Notes: generated by a model not told the origin, from the sequence alone. Shown: positions 19,190 through 28,225, counted from the stretch's first letter. The stretch is DNA of 64,000 bases from Bacteroides sp. Marseille-P3684 (GCF_900291465.1 NZ_LT985808.1:2924539-2988538); one strand, 5' to 3'. Numbers and translations: made by a program.

Positions 19190-19237
19190 AAAAAGGCTTG
19201 TATGCCGGGGCACGACACCCGCATACAAGCCTTTTTT
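19190..19237 (+). terminator. Rho-independent terminator after alaS
   Basis: AAGGCTTGTATGC pairs with GCATACAAGCCTT, followed by TTTTTT. The stem is 13 bp or more and starts 22 bases after the alaS stop. Confidence 0.93.
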
Positions 19238-19260
19238 ATATCGTCATGCAATCTTCCCAT

Positions 19261-19799
19261 TTTGACAAAATGTCAAATGAACCGCCTGAGAAGGCCCGTC
19301 CTCGCACCAAAATACAGTTTGGTGGATTCCGAGGCCCTTCTCGGACGATTCGCAAAATACACATGGATACCGATTCAAGCGGAATACAATCCTTGATGAA
19401 GGGATTAAGGCTGGATTTACTGTCCGAATAACACTCGGCACCTAGCTATTTCACGATTAATGAAAGCTTCCGATTTGTTGACATCACTCACCTTCTGGAG
19501 AGTGAAACTCGGTGTTTTTGCGTTTCATTTTCCAAAGATTTGACTTTCGCGAATGAAACAATATTGTTTGGGAGGTGAAACAATATTGTTTGACTTGCCA
19601 AACACAAGTGTTTGACGCCTGAAACAATAGTGTTTGAGCGTTAAAATGTAAAGATTCCGAAAACGAAGTGTATAGTTTTCTAAAATTGAAGACTTTTTAC
19701 TGCCTTCTCATTCACTTTATTTTGCAGTTACGCGCTAGTTTGTCGGAATTTCATCAAATACGAGTTAGCAGGAAAAGGCAATTCAGCCGATTCTGTCAA
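19261..19799 (+). repeat. Dispersed ~540-bp element, copy A
   Basis: The copy begins with the palindrome TTTGACAAAATGTCAAA and ends with TTCTGTCAA, giving TTGACA...TGTCAA termini. It contains an ATG-initiated short frame from 19270 (MSNEPPEKARPRTKIQFGGF), the block GGTGGATTCCGAGGCCCTTC, GGAGAGTGAAACTCG, a four-unit palindrome array and GTATAGTTTTCTAAAAT (19670-19686). The same blocks occur in the same order in copies B and C. Apart from the short frame, which is unlike any known protein, no gene is visible. It occupies the space between the alaS terminator and the amidase promoter. Confidence 0.85.
19555..19636 (+). repeat. Four 16-bp palindromes at 22-bp period (copy A)
   Basis: Units start at 19555, 19577, 19599 and 19621: GAAACAATATTGTTTG twice, CAAACACAAGTGTTTG, then GAAACAATAGTGTTTG, each separated by a different 6-base spacer. 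Unit 3 differs from unit 1 by paired changes that keep the symmetry. A 22-bp period puts each unit about two helical turns from the next. Confidence 0.9.
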
Positions 19800-19925
19800 C
19801 CATAAACGAGAAACAGGTTGCATTTTGAATACCGATACCCGACTCCTGTACCTGACGGTAAATCCCCATTCGGTTAAAATCAATGAAAACTATCTCCTTT
19901 TATCGGTTTTTCAAATCGAAAGCAC

Positions 19926-19933
19926 TACATTTG
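19926..19933 (+). promoter_or_regulatory. Promoter -7 box for the wall amidase
   Basis: TACATTTG matches TAnnTTTG and lies 8 bases before the ATG at 19942 and 17 before that at 19951. It makes the upstream in-frame ATG at 19825 unlikely as the start and predicts a very short leader. Confidence 0.6.
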
Positions 19934-19950
19934 CACAACGTATGGACACT

Positions 19951-21159
19951 ATGCATAAACGGATACGGAACATATGGAAGCGAATCTGCTGTTGGACGGG
20001 GCTGTGCCTTCTCCTGGCTTCTCCGCTGACTGCCAAAGACTTTACGGTAGTGCTCGATGCAGGGCACGGCGGACATGATGCCGGAGCTGTCGGGCGGATT
20101 TCCAAAGAAAAGAACATCAACCTGAAGGTGGCACTTGCCGTGGGGCGTCTGCTGGAACAGAACTGTCGCGACGTAGAAGTCGTCTACACACGCAAGACCG
20201 ATAAATTCATTCCGCTGCACGGACGTGCCGACATTGCCAACCGTGCCCAGGCAGACCTCTTCGTCTCCATCCACACCAACTCATTGCCCAAAGGGAAAAT
20301 CGCACGGGGAACGGAAACCTACACCCTGGGACTGCACCGGACAAAGGAAAACCTTGCCGTTGCCCAAAAAGAGAACTCTGTCATCCTCATTGAAAGCGAT
20401 TACAAACAACGCTATGCGGGCTTCAACCCCAATTCCGCAGAGAGCTACATCATGTTTGAGTTCATACAGGACAAGAACATGAAGCAGAGTGTCCGGCTGG
20501 CACAATCCATCCAACGTCAGTTCCGCACTACGGCGCGACGCAACGACCGGGGAGTGCGTCAGGCGGGATTTCTGGTCCTGCATGCTACCTCCATGCCCAG
20601 CGTCCTGGTCGAGTTGGGATACATTTCTACACCGGACGAAGAACGCTACCTGAATTCCGCACAGGGAGTGTCGGACCTGAGCCGCAGCATCTACAATGCC
20701 ATCCTTGACTACAAACGTCGCCAACCCGGCACATCGGGCGTCGGTGAACCGGCTGACCTGCCGGCTGAGGACAGCAACAACCTCCCGACAGAGGATGTCA
20801 GCGAAGAATCCGAATCCCGGGCAGAACCAGAAAAGACTCCGGAACCGACGGCTCCTGTTCCGTCTCAATCTCAGACTACCGCGGATGCACCTGTATTCAA
20901 GATTCAGATTCTCACCTCCTCCACCCGGCTGAAAACGAATGACCGCAGACTGAAAGGACTTGCTCCGGTCGAATATTATGTGGAAGGCGGACTGTACAAA
21001 TACACCTATGGTGCCTCTACCGACTACAACGAGGTCTACCGTACGCGAAAACAAATCCTGGCAAAATTCAAGGATGCCTTCATCATAGCCTTCCGGGGCA
21101 ATGAAAAGATGAACGTACAACAAGCTATCAAGGAATTCAAACAAAACAAACATAAGTAA
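19951..21159 (+). CDS. N-acetylmuramoyl-L-alanine amidase (AmiC-type)
   Basis: Zinc amidase that cuts the lactyl-amide bond between glycan and stem peptide. After a signal peptide (about residues 1-28, with GLCLLLASPLTA) comes the Amidase_3 domain with DAGHGGHDAGA, the Glu-bearing SAESYIMFEF region, SIHTNS and LVELGYIS. A Pro/Glu-rich linker (about 275-320) joins a C-terminal SPOR-like domain (FKIQILTSSTRL to GNEKMNVQQAIKEF). Two close ATGs, 19942 and 19951, are possible starts. mlaD-like gene follows after 12 bases, probably in one transcript. Confidence 0.92.
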   Translation: MHKRIRNIWKRICCWTGLCLLLASPLTAKDFTVVLDAGHGGHDAGAVGRISKEKNINLKVALAVGRLLEQNCRDVEVVYTRKTDKFIPLHGRADIANRAQADLFVSIHTNSLPKGKIARGTETYTLGLHRTKENLAVAQKENSVILIESDYKQRYAGFNPNSAESYIMFEFIQDKNMKQSVRLAQSIQRQFRTTARRNDRGVRQAGFLVLHATSMPSVLVELGYISTPDEERYLNSAQGVSDLSRSIYNAILDYKRRQPGTSGVGEPADLPAEDSNNLPTEDVSEESESRAEPEKTPEPTAPVPSQSQTTADAPVFKIQILTSSTRLKTNDRRLKGLAPVEYYVEGGLYKYTYGASTDYNEVYRTRKQILAKFKDAFIIAFRGNEKMNVQQAIKEFKQNKHK

Positions 21160-21171
21160 GACAGAACGACT

Positions 21172-22065
21172 ATGAAATATGTAACAAAGGAAGTCAAAAT
21201 CGCATGTGCCGGCATCGCTGCCGTGGCTGTACTCTTTTTCGGCATCAAATTCTTGAGAGGCATCAACATGTTCAAGGCCACCAACTACTACTATGTGGCT
21301 TATGACAACATCGGCGGTCTGACAGTGTCAAGCCCGGTCTATGCTGACGGATATAATATAGGTATCGTCCGCAACATCGACTATGACCATGAACGCCCGG
21401 GACACGTCACGGTCGAAATCGACGTGGAGGAAGGATTGCGCATCCCGAAGGGAAGTCAGGCGGAACTGGTGACTGAAATGCTCGGTACGGTGAAAATGAA
21501 CCTGCTCCTTGCCAACAACCCGCGCGAACGGGTCGAAGTGGGCGACACCATCCCCGGACATGGAAACAACGGACTCATGGGCGAAGCACAGAAAATGATT
21601 CCGGTCATCCAGCAGATGCTGCCCAAGATGGACTCCATCCTGGTTTCGCTCAACAAACTGTTGGCTGACCCCGCCTTGGCTGCAACCCTGCACAACACCG
21701 AGCAGATCACAGCCAACCTGAACACCACTACCCGTCAGATCAATCACCTCATGCAGAACGATATTCCCCAGCTGACAGGCAAGCTGAACCACATCAGCGA
21801 CAATTTCGTTAGCATCAGCGACAACCTTGCACAGACGGACTACAATGCCATGTTGCAACGCATCGATGCCACCCTTGCCGACATCACCCGGATGACCGAC
21901 AAGCTCAATGACAAGGACAACAACCTGGGTCTCCTGCTCAACGACAGCACCCTCTACAACAACCTGACCCGGACGACCGGTAATGCTGCCGATTTGCTGG
22001 AAGACCTGAAGGCACACCCCAAACGTTACGTCCATTTCTCCCTCTTCGGACGGAAGGACAAATAA
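21172..22065 (+). CDS. MCE/MlaD family lipid-transport protein
   Basis: Substrate-binding subunit of an MCE-type lipid transport system, 297 aa. An N-terminal membrane helix (about residues 8-27, ACAGIAAVAVLFFGIKFL) is followed by one MCE domain (about 35-115; NIGGLTVSSPVYADGYNIG, VTEMLGTVKMNLLL) and a long helical region ending near residue 285. It probably delivers lipids across the periplasm together with an ABC permease and ATPase encoded elsewhere; none is present here. It follows the amidase gene closely. A long hairpin lies downstream. Confidence 0.9.
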   Translation: MKYVTKEVKIACAGIAAVAVLFFGIKFLRGINMFKATNYYYVAYDNIGGLTVSSPVYADGYNIGIVRNIDYDHERPGHVTVEIDVEEGLRIPKGSQAELVTEMLGTVKMNLLLANNPRERVEVGDTIPGHGNNGLMGEAQKMIPVIQQMLPKMDSILVSLNKLLADPALAATLHNTEQITANLNTTTRQINHLMQNDIPQLTGKLNHISDNFVSISDNLAQTDYNAMLQRIDATLADITRMTDKLNDKDNNLGLLLNDSTLYNNLTRTTGNAADLLEDLKAHPKRYVHFSLFGRKDK

Positions 22066-22115
22066 GACGCCAAATAGCCTTTATCTAGAATCTGTCTAAA
22101 TTATTATTTAGAAAG

Positions 22116-22182
22116 AAGGAAGGCGAAGCGGGTGAGATAATCCTTTCGATATCAAAAGGAAAACATCCTCTTCGCCTTCCTT
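22116..22182. terminator. Nested hairpin between mlaD-like gene and dnaA
   Basis: AAGGAAGGCGAAG (22116-22128) pairs perfectly with CTTCGCCTTCCTT (22170-22182), and an inner TCCTTT/AAAGGA stem (22141-22160) is nested in the loop. No long U tract follows. It is the main structure in the gene-free stretch 22066-22421; the rest is A/T-rich leader with the dnaA promoter. Confidence 0.7.
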
Positions 22183-22344
22183 ATTCAAGGACTTTAAAGA
22201 GGAGTACAAAAACTAAAAGACTCTCACATACAGAGGCTTTCAAATACGCAAGTCTGAAGCCTTCATCCCCTTCCGAAAGCCCTAAAAGAACAACCTAATA
22301 ATGAGATTCTTACCATTACTTTCTAAATTCCAAGAAAAAGGAGA

Positions 22345-22376
22345 TTTGTTTTTTCTGATTTATATTGCCTATTTTG
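22345..22376 (+). promoter_or_regulatory. Putative dnaA promoter
   Basis: TTTG at 22345-22348 and TATTTTG at 22370-22376 with a 21-base spacer resemble the Bacteroidetes -33/-7 pair. The box is one base shorter than consensus. No DnaA boxes (TTATnCACA) were found in the 350 bases upstream of the gene. Confidence 0.4.
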
Positions 22377-22421
22377 CAGCGTAGAAGTTTTGACAAGTTA
22401 ATAAATGTTTGATTAAGCCCT

Positions 22422-23819
22422 ATGATGGAAAACAATCATGTAGAGCTATGGAATCGCTGTCTGCAAGTGATTAGAGACAACGTGCCTGAGCCTGCATTCA
22501 ACACGTGGTTCAAACCTATCATACCTCTGAAGTATGAGAACAAGACACTGACCGTGGAAGTCCCCAGCCAGTTCTTCTATGAGTTCATAGAAGAGAAGTA
22601 CCTGGGACTGCTGCGCTCTGTTCTCTATAAGGAAATAGGAGAAGGCACCCGGTTGATGTACAGCGTCTTGACAGACAAGACCAACCACATCACCACCAAA
22701 ATACCTTCGACCAACCAGCCGACTGTCCCGCAACCCCAGGCTGTGACGGGAGCCAATCGTACCCCGTTTACTCCCCAACAGACAGCTCCGGCACTCGATC
22801 CGCGCCTGAACCCCAAATACCGCTTCGACAACTTTATCGAAGGGGAAAGCAACAAGTTGCCCCGTACGGTAGCTGAAGAAGTAGCTCTCCGCCCCGCCAA
22901 GACGGCGTTTAACCCCTTGTTCATTTATGGTGCATCCGGTGTGGGAAAGACTCACTTGGTGAATGCCATCGGTGCGCGCATCAAGGAGCTCTATCCGCAA
23001 AAGCGTGTATTGTATGTATCCGCCAACCTGTTCCAAGTGCAGTTTGTGGACGCAACGTTGCGCAACAAGGTGACGGACTTCATCAATTTCTATCAGACCA
23101 TCGATGTCCTCATCATCGATGACATTCAGGAGTTCGCCGCCATGACGAAGACCCAGAACACCTTCTTCCACATCTTCAATCACCTGCATCAGAACGGCAA
23201 ACAGTTGATTCTGACGTCCGACCGTCCGCCTGTGGCACTGCAAGGCATGGAAGACCGCCTGCTCACCCGCTTCAAATGGGGACTACTCGCCGAACTGGAG
23301 AAACCCAACACTGAATTGCGCAAGAATATCCTGAAGGACAAGATTCACCGCGACGGACTGGAATTCCCCGAACCCGTCATCAATTTCATCGCTGAGAATG
23401 TCAATGAGAGTGTGCGCGACCTGGAAGGAGTGGTCAATTCATTGATGGCCTATTCGGCAGTCTACAACAAGGACATCGATATCAATCTCGCCGAAAGCGT
23501 GGTGAAGAAGATTGCCAAAGTCGAGAAGAAAGAAATTACCATCGATACCATCATCTCCAAAGTGTGCGAACACTACGACATCGAGAAAGAGAGTCTCCAC
23601 TCCCGTTCCCGCAAACATAATGTAGCGATAGCCCGTCAGGTAGCCATGTATCTGGCCAAGAAATACACCGACACGTCGTGTGTACGGATTGGAAAGCTCA
23701 TTGCCAAGCGCAACCACTCGACGGTGCTCCATTCCTGCAAGATGGTGCAGAACCAACTGGAAATCGATAAGAACTTCCGGAGCGAAATGGAAGAAATCGA
23801 AAACATGATCCGCTGCTAG
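22422..23819 (+). CDS. dnaA: Chromosomal replication initiator protein DnaA
   Basis: AAA+ initiator of 465 aa. Domain I (about 1-90) starts with [15 protein letters not shown]; a proline/glutamine-rich linker follows; domain III has Walker [11 protein letters not shown] and Walker [11 protein letters not shown]; domain IV has the DnaA-box-binding HTH with [15 protein letters not shown] and [11 protein letters not shown]. Start is ATG 22422 or 22425. The gene stands alone and converges on a nitroreductase gene with a CACAAAG-type hairpin between. No origin was identified nearby. Confidence 0.98.
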   Translation: MMENNHVELWNRCLQVIRDNVPEPAFNTWFKPIIPLKYENKTLTVEVPSQFFYEFIEEKYLGLLRSVLYKEIGEGTRLMYSVLTDKTNHITTKIPSTNQPTVPQPQAVTGANRTPFTPQQTAPALDPRLNPKYRFDNFIEGESNKLPRTVAEEVALRPAKTAFNPLFIYGASGVGKTHLVNAIGARIKELYPQKRVLYVSANLFQVQFVDATLRNKVTDFINFYQTIDVLIIDDIQEFAAMTKTQNTFFHIFNHLHQNGKQLILTSDRPPVALQGMEDRLLTRFKWGLLAELEKPNTELRKNILKDKIHRDGLEFPEPVINFIAENVNESVRDLEGVVNSLMAYSAVYNKDIDINLAESVVKKIAKVEKKEITIDTIISKVCEHYDIEKESLHSRSRKHNVAIARQVAMYLAKKYTDTSCVRIGKLIAKRNHSTVLHSCKMVQNQLEIDKNFRSEMEEIENMIRC

Positions 23820-23881
23820 GAAGACGGCAGATATCCGGAAGACAACAGCCAGCAGACAAATACAACCCATCCGACATACAA

Positions 23882-23954
23882 CAAAGACACGAAATCACAG
23901 AGAGAAACCAATGATTGCCTGTCAAGGCTCTGCCTCTGTGACTTCGTGTCTTTG
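23882..23954. repeat. CACAAAG-type long intergenic hairpin, copy 3
   Basis: CAAAGACACGAA at 23882-23893 and TTCGTGTCTTTG at 23943-23954 are the outer part of 21-bp arms with one mismatch, continuing into TCACAGAG/CTCTGTGA. It lies between the convergent dnaA and nitroreductase genes. Confidence 0.8.
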
Positions 23955-23992
23955 CTTTTCCGGCTCTTGAGGAAAACAACTTCCTGAACCGT

Positions 23993-24733
23993 TTACTTCA
24001 GGAATCCCTGACGCTTCATGGCTGCCAGGTAGGTTTCCGACATGGCTTCGTTGTCCTTCTTCGTGTAACGGATATCCGTAAATATCTGAGCCAGGGTTTC
24101 CGTATGGTTGATTTCAACGAAATGTCTGTTCTCCGGCAAAGCCTCCTTATAGGCATACAGACGGTCGATATCTGCGGATGTATAGTCATGATAGGTCTCC
24201 TCATGCACAAAAGCTCCGGCAGGCAGACGGTCGGGCTGTTCGGGATGTTCGGCAGGATAACCTACGGTGACGGTCGTGACAGGCATCACCAGCTTGGGAA
24301 GCTTCAAGGTGTCAATCAACACGTCGGGCTGATAGATGGTCGTTCCCAGATAGCAGATGCCCAAGCCCTGCTCTTCGGCAAGCGTACAAAACGTCTGTGC
24401 ATAAAGCAAGGTATCGATGGAAGCATTCAGAAAGGACAGGAAATTATCATAACCCGGTACCGCCTTCCGGTTCTCACACCACACGCTTGTACGGTGGAAA
24501 TCGGCACAAAAGGTCAACACTACGGGCGCATCAGTCACCATCGGCTGGTTGAAATGTGCAGGAGCCAGCTTCTCCTTCATGGCGCGGTCGCGCGTAACGA
24601 CCACACTGTAGAGTTGCAAGTTTCCCATGGTCGAAGCTCGTCCGGCTGTCTCCAGCAACTCATCGAGCAATGCCGGTTCAATGGGTTTATCGGCATATTT
24701 GCGAATAGTCCGTCTTTGTTTTACGTGTTCCAT
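23993..24733 (-). CDS. Nitroreductase family protein (NfsA/FRP-like)
   Basis: FMN-dependent oxidoreductase of 246 aa. VKQRRTIRKYADKPI at the start is the FMN-phosphate-binding block of the family; GRASTMGNLQLYSVVV, ALNASIDTLLYAQTF-like and GLGICYLGTT blocks follow, and the C-terminal extension with FTDIRYTKKDNEAMSE is typical of NfsA/NADPH-FMN reductase-type members. Physiological substrate is unknown. A TAAATTTG box (24757-24764, minus) provides a promoter 23 bases upstream. Intact. Confidence 0.88.
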   Translation of the reverse strand: MEHVKQRRTIRKYADKPIEPALLDELLETAGRASTMGNLQLYSVVVTRDRAMKEKLAPAHFNQPMVTDAPVVLTFCADFHRTSVWCENRKAVPGYDNFLSFLNASIDTLLYAQTFCTLAEEQGLGICYLGTTIYQPDVLIDTLKLPKLVMPVTTVTVGYPAEHPEQPDRLPAGAFVHEETYHDYTSADIDRLYAYKEALPENRHFVEINHTETLAQIFTDIRYTKKDNEAMSETYLAAMKRQGFLK

Positions 24734-24756
24734 AAAGTAATATTGTTTTTACGGAA

Positions 24757-24764
24757 CAAATTTA
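24757..24764 (-). promoter_or_regulatory. Promoter -7 box for nitroreductase
   Basis: The minus strand reads TAAATTTG, matching TAnnTTTG, 23 bases upstream of the ATG. Confidence 0.5.
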
Positions 24765-24975
24765 AGGAATAATATGAAAGAGAGCTGTCAAGCGGACTTC
24801 TTTTTTTCAACAACTGACAATAACTTTTCAACAACTTCATTACCTATCTCCAATCAAAGTTTTTCCTTTTGGCAAACTTTTCATAGAAGCGAAATTCATA
24901 ACATACTAATAATCAACAGTCATTTATTCAGTTTTGGAAAACTTCATAAATAGGCATAAAATCTTTATTGAAAAT

Positions 24976-25006
24976 TTTGCCAATAGAGAAAACATGTATA
25001 GCTTTG
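24976..25006 (+). promoter_or_regulatory. Consensus promoter for the class II RNR gene
   Basis: TTTG at 24976-24979 and TAGCTTTG at 24999-25006 with exactly 19 bases between are a full match to the Bacteroidetes -33/-7 pattern. Transcription should start near 25013, leaving a leader of about 85 bases before the GTG. That is too short for a complete cobalamin riboswitch; only a partial B12-box-like CCGAGACCTGAC lies in it. Confidence 0.7.
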
Positions 25007-25097
25007 CCGACACATTCGTTAGCCCTGTCTCAACTTCTACAACCGAGACCTGACACTAAATTCAGAAATCAAGGACTAATACATAATACCTACCATT

Positions 25098-27638
25098 GTG
25101 GAAAAGCAAACTTATACGTACGACGAAGCGTTTAATGCCTCTCTGGATTATTTCAAGGGAGACGAGTTGGCTGCACGCGTTTGGGTCAACAAATACGCAG
25201 TGAAAGATTCGTTTGGTAACATCTACGAAAAGTCACCAGCCGACATGCATTGGCGTATCGCCAACGAAGTGGCACGCATCGAAGCCAAGTATCCGAACCC
25301 GATGAGCGCACAGGAGCTCTTCGACCTGATGGACCATTTCAAGTACATTGTTCCTCAGGGAAGCCCCATGACCGGTATCGGCAACGATTACCAGATTGCC
25401 TCGCTGTCCAACTGCTTTGTCATCGGCATGGATGGTTCTGCCGACTCGTATGGCGCCATCATCCGCATCGATGAAGAACAGGTGCAGCTGATGAAACGTC
25501 GTGGCGGTGTCGGACACGATCTCTCACACATCCGTCCGAAAGGTTCACCCGTGAAAAACTCGGCACTGACCTCCACGGGTCTGGTTCCGTTCATGGAACG
25601 CTACTCCAACTCAACCCGTGAGGTCGCACAGGACGGACGCCGCGGTGCCCTCATGCTGAGTGTCTCCATCAAACACCCCGACTCGGAAGCTTTCATCGAT
25701 GCCAAAATGACGGAAGGCAAGGTGACAGGCGCCAACGTCTCGGTAAAGCTCGACGACGAATTCATGCAGGCAGCCATTGACGGTACGCCCTACGTACAGC
25801 AGTTCCCCATAGATTCCAAGAACCCGAAGGTCAAAAAGGAAATCGATGCGTCGGCGCTGTGGAAAAAAATCGTACACAATGCCTGGAAATCGGCAGAACC
25901 CGGTGTACTCTTCTGGGACACCATCATCCGCGAATCAGTGCCCGACTGCTATGCCGACCTCGGCTACCGCACCGTGTCAACCAATCCCTGCGGTGAGATT
26001 CCATTGTGCCCGTACGACTCCTGCCGTCTGCTTGCCATCAATCTTTATTCCTATGTCATCAATCCGTTTACTCCGGAGGCCTATTTCGACTTTGAGACAT
26101 TCGAAAAACATGTCGGCTATGCCCAACGCATCATGGACGACATCATCGACCTGGAACTGGAGAAGATTGATGCCATCATGGAGAAGATCAAATCAGACCC
26201 TGAAAGTGAAGAGGTAAAAGGTTCGGAAGAGCACCTGTGGGAGAAAATCTACAAGAAGACCGGACAGGGACGACGCACCGGCGTAGGTATCACCGCCGAA
26301 GGTGACATGCTTGCAGCCATGGGGTTGCGATATGGCACTGAAGAAGCTACGGCTTTCTCTGAAAAGGTACACAAGACCATCGCCCTGATGGCATACCGCT
26401 CATCAGTCAACATGGCAAAGGAACGTGGTGCCTTCACCATCTATGACAGCGAGCGTGAGAAGAACAATCCGTTCATCAACCGCCTGAAGGATGCTGACCC
26501 CGAACTGTATGAGGACATGGTAAAATACGGACGCCGTAACATCGCCTGCCTCACCATTGCCCCCACGGGAACTACCAGTCTGATGACACAGACTACCTCA
26601 GGCATCGAACCCGTATTCATGCCGGTCTACAAACGTCGTCGGAAGGTAAATCCCAACGACCCCGAAGTACACATCGACTATGTAGACGAAACGGGTGATG
26701 CATTTGAAGAATACATTGTCTACCACCATCACTTCCTCACCTGGATGAAGGCGAACGGTTACGACACGGACAAGAAATATACTCAGGAAGAGATTGACGC
26801 ACTGGTTGCCCAGTCACCCTACTACAAAGCGACTTCAAACGATGTAGACTGGCTGATGAAAGTGAAGATGCAGGGACGCATCCAGAAGTGGGTGGACCAC
26901 TCCATCAGTGTGACCATCAACCTCCCCAACAATGTGGATGAAGACCTCGTCAACCGTCTCTACGTAGAGGCTTGGCGTTCGGGTTGCAAGGGTTGTACGG
27001 TCTATCGGGACGGTTCGCGTTCAGGAGTGCTTATCTCTGCCAAGAACGACAAGAAGAAAGAGGAACCGGCACCCTTCAAACGTCCTGAAATCGTCGAGGT
27101 GCGTCCGAAAGTATTGGAATGCGACGTGGTGCGTTTCCAAAACAACAAGGACAAATGGGTGGCTTTCGTCGGTCTGCTCGACGGGCATCCGTATGAAATC
27201 TTCACCGGATTGCAGGATGACGATGAAGGTATCGTACTCCCGAAGTCGGTGACTCACGGACGCATCATCAAGAACATCGATGAAAACGGCAACAAACGCT
27301 ACGACTTCCAGTTCGAGAACCGCCGTGGCTACAAGATGACCGTGGAAGGTCTGTCTGAGCGTTTCAACAAGGAGTACTGGAACTATGCCAAGTTGATTTC
27401 CGGCGTGTTGCGCTGGCGGATGCCGATTGAAAAGGTCATCAAGCTGGTAGAATCGCTCCAACTCGACAGCGAGAACATCAATACGTGGAAGAATGGTGTG
27501 GCACGTGCCTTGAAGAAGTACGTCATTGACGGCACGGAAGCCAAAGGCATGAAATGTCCGAACTGCGGCCAAGAGACTCTGGTCTATCAGGAAGGATGCC
27601 TCATCTGCAAGACCTGTGGTTCGTCACGCTGTGGATAA
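25098..27638 (+). CDS. nrdJ: Adenosylcobalamin-dependent ribonucleotide reductase (class II)
   Basis: Oxygen-independent enzyme that reduces ribonucleotides with a B12-derived thiyl radical. The 846-aa chain has the N-terminal SNCFVIGMDG cysteine, NPCGEIPLC (radical region), PTGTTSLMTQTTSG, and a C-terminal cysteine-rich tail with CPNCG and CKTCGSSRCG that passes electrons. It starts with GTG (MEKQTYTYDEAFN); no ATG precedes it in frame. Its strong promoter is at 24976-25006 and a terminator follows. folB is downstream but behind the terminator. Confidence 0.96.
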   Translation: MEKQTYTYDEAFNASLDYFKGDELAARVWVNKYAVKDSFGNIYEKSPADMHWRIANEVARIEAKYPNPMSAQELFDLMDHFKYIVPQGSPMTGIGNDYQIASLSNCFVIGMDGSADSYGAIIRIDEEQVQLMKRRGGVGHDLSHIRPKGSPVKNSALTSTGLVPFMERYSNSTREVAQDGRRGALMLSVSIKHPDSEAFIDAKMTEGKVTGANVSVKLDDEFMQAAIDGTPYVQQFPIDSKNPKVKKEIDASALWKKIVHNAWKSAEPGVLFWDTIIRESVPDCYADLGYRTVSTNPCGEIPLCPYDSCRLLAINLYSYVINPFTPEAYFDFETFEKHVGYAQRIMDDIIDLELEKIDAIMEKIKSDPESEEVKGSEEHLWEKIYKKTGQGRRTGVGITAEGDMLAAMGLRYGTEEATAFSEKVHKTIALMAYRSSVNMAKERGAFTIYDSEREKNNPFINRLKDADPELYEDMVKYGRRNIACLTIAPTGTTSLMTQTTSGIEPVFMPVYKRRRKVNPNDPEVHIDYVDETGDAFEEYIVYHHHFLTWMKANGYDTDKKYTQEEIDALVAQSPYYKATSNDVDWLMKVKMQGRIQKWVDHSISVTINLPNNVDEDLVNRLYVEAWRSGCKGCTVYRDGSRSGVLISAKNDKKKEEPAPFKRPEIVEVRPKVLECDVVRFQNNKDKWVAFVGLLDGHPYEIFTGLQDDDEGIVLPKSVTHGRIIKNIDENGNKRYDFQFENRRGYKMTVEGLSERFNKEYWNYAKLISGVLRWRMPIEKVIKLVESLQLDSENINTWKNGVARALKKYVIDGTEAKGMKCPNCGQETLVYQEGCLICKTCGSSRCG

Positions 27639-27681
27639 CCCACCAACCGACAACAAAGAAAATACAGAATCATAACCCATC

Positions 27682-27724
27682 ATACGTCCGCGCCCCGCAA
27701 AAAGCGCGGACGTATCTGTTTTTC
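27682..27724 (+). terminator. Terminator after nrdJ
   Basis: ATACGTCCGCGC (27682-27693) pairs perfectly with GCGCGGACGTAT (27704-27715), followed by CTGTTTTTCCC. The U run continues to the start of folB. Confidence 0.9.
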
Positions 27725-27738
27725 CCTTTTTACATCCC

Positions 27739-28113
27739 ATGAACATGTACATCCTACTCAAAGACGTCCGTTTCTATGCCCGCCACGGTGTAGACCCGCA
27801 GGAAACTGCCGTAGGTGCTGTCTTTACCGTCAGCCTGAAAATCAAAACGGACTTTACCCAAGCCCTGAAAACCGACGAACTGGCAGGAACACTCAACTAT
27901 GCTGAAGTGTTCAACCGTGTCAAGGAAGAGATGGCACACCCCTCCCTCCTCCTCGAACATGTAGGCGGACGCATTCTCAACCGTCTGTTTACTGATTTCC
28001 CCAACATCGAACAGATTGAGCTTGAACTGCTCAAACAGAATCCTCCCATGGGAGCCGATTGTACCGGGGCAGGCATCCTGCTCACCGTCGGAAGAGAGGA
28101 ATGGAATAAATAG
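27739..28113 (+). CDS. folB: Dihydroneopterin aldolase
   Basis: Folate-pathway enzyme of 124 aa that cleaves dihydroneopterin to hydroxymethyl-dihydropterin and glycolaldehyde. The start YILLKDVRFYARHGVDPQE, the conserved Tyr of TLNYAEVFNRV and the closing KQNPPMGADCTGAGILLT are the family signature. ATG 27739 or 27745 may be used. Downstream is a hairpin that serves the opposing tRNA gene. The gene begins 15 bases after the nrdJ terminator region, so weak read-through could feed it. Confidence 0.95.
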   Translation: MNMYILLKDVRFYARHGVDPQETAVGAVFTVSLKIKTDFTQALKTDELAGTLNYAEVFNRVKEEMAHPSLLLEHVGGRILNRLFTDFPNIEQIELELLKQNPPMGADCTGAGILLTVGREEWNK

Positions 28114-28119
28114 TAAAAA

Positions 28120-28146
28120 AGGATGCATCCGGTGTGGATGCATCCT
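28120..28146 (-). terminator. Terminator for tRNA-Thr
   Basis: AGGATGCATCC and GGATGCATCCT form an 11-bp stem with a 5-base loop. On the minus strand it is followed by TTTTTT, which points to the tRNA gene seven bases upstream; it can also stop folB transcripts as a stem alone. Confidence 0.85.
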
Positions 28147-28152
28147 CTTGTG

Positions 28153-28225
28153 AGCCGAAACCGGGACTCGAACCCGGGACCTATTCATTACGAATGAATT
28201 GCTCTACCAACTGAGCCATTTCGGC
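28153..28225 (-). tRNA. tRNA-Thr (CGT)
   Basis: Reading the minus strand from 28225 gives a full cloverleaf: acceptor GCCGAAA pairs with TTTCGGC, D-arm GCTCAGTTGGTAGAGC, anticodon stem ATTCA/TGAAT with loop TTCGTAA (anticodon CGT), and T-arm CCGGGTTCGAGTCCCGG. The discriminator is T and CCA is not fully encoded. It decodes ACG. Confidence 0.97.

Noticed and set aside
19555-19636. CRISPR-like array (regular repeats with spacers)
   Set aside because: Repeats are only 16 bp and palindromic, spacers are 6 bp, arrays have four units, and no cas genes are present. It is a palindrome array, not a CRISPR.
19825-19950. Longer N-terminus for the wall amidase starting at 19825
   Set aside because: The extension would span the TACATTTG promoter box and place the signal peptide about 40 residues inside the protein.
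24780-25000. Replication origin near dnaA (A/T-rich stretches before nrdJ and before dnaA)
   Set aside because: No cluster of DnaA boxes (TTATnCACA) was found in either stretch, so A/T richness alone does not support an origin.
25021-25060. Possible cobalamin riboswitch before the B12-dependent RNR gene
   Set aside because: Only a partial B12-box-like CCGAGACCTGAC is present. The predicted leader is about 85 bases, far shorter than a cobalamin riboswitch, and the other conserved blocks are absent.
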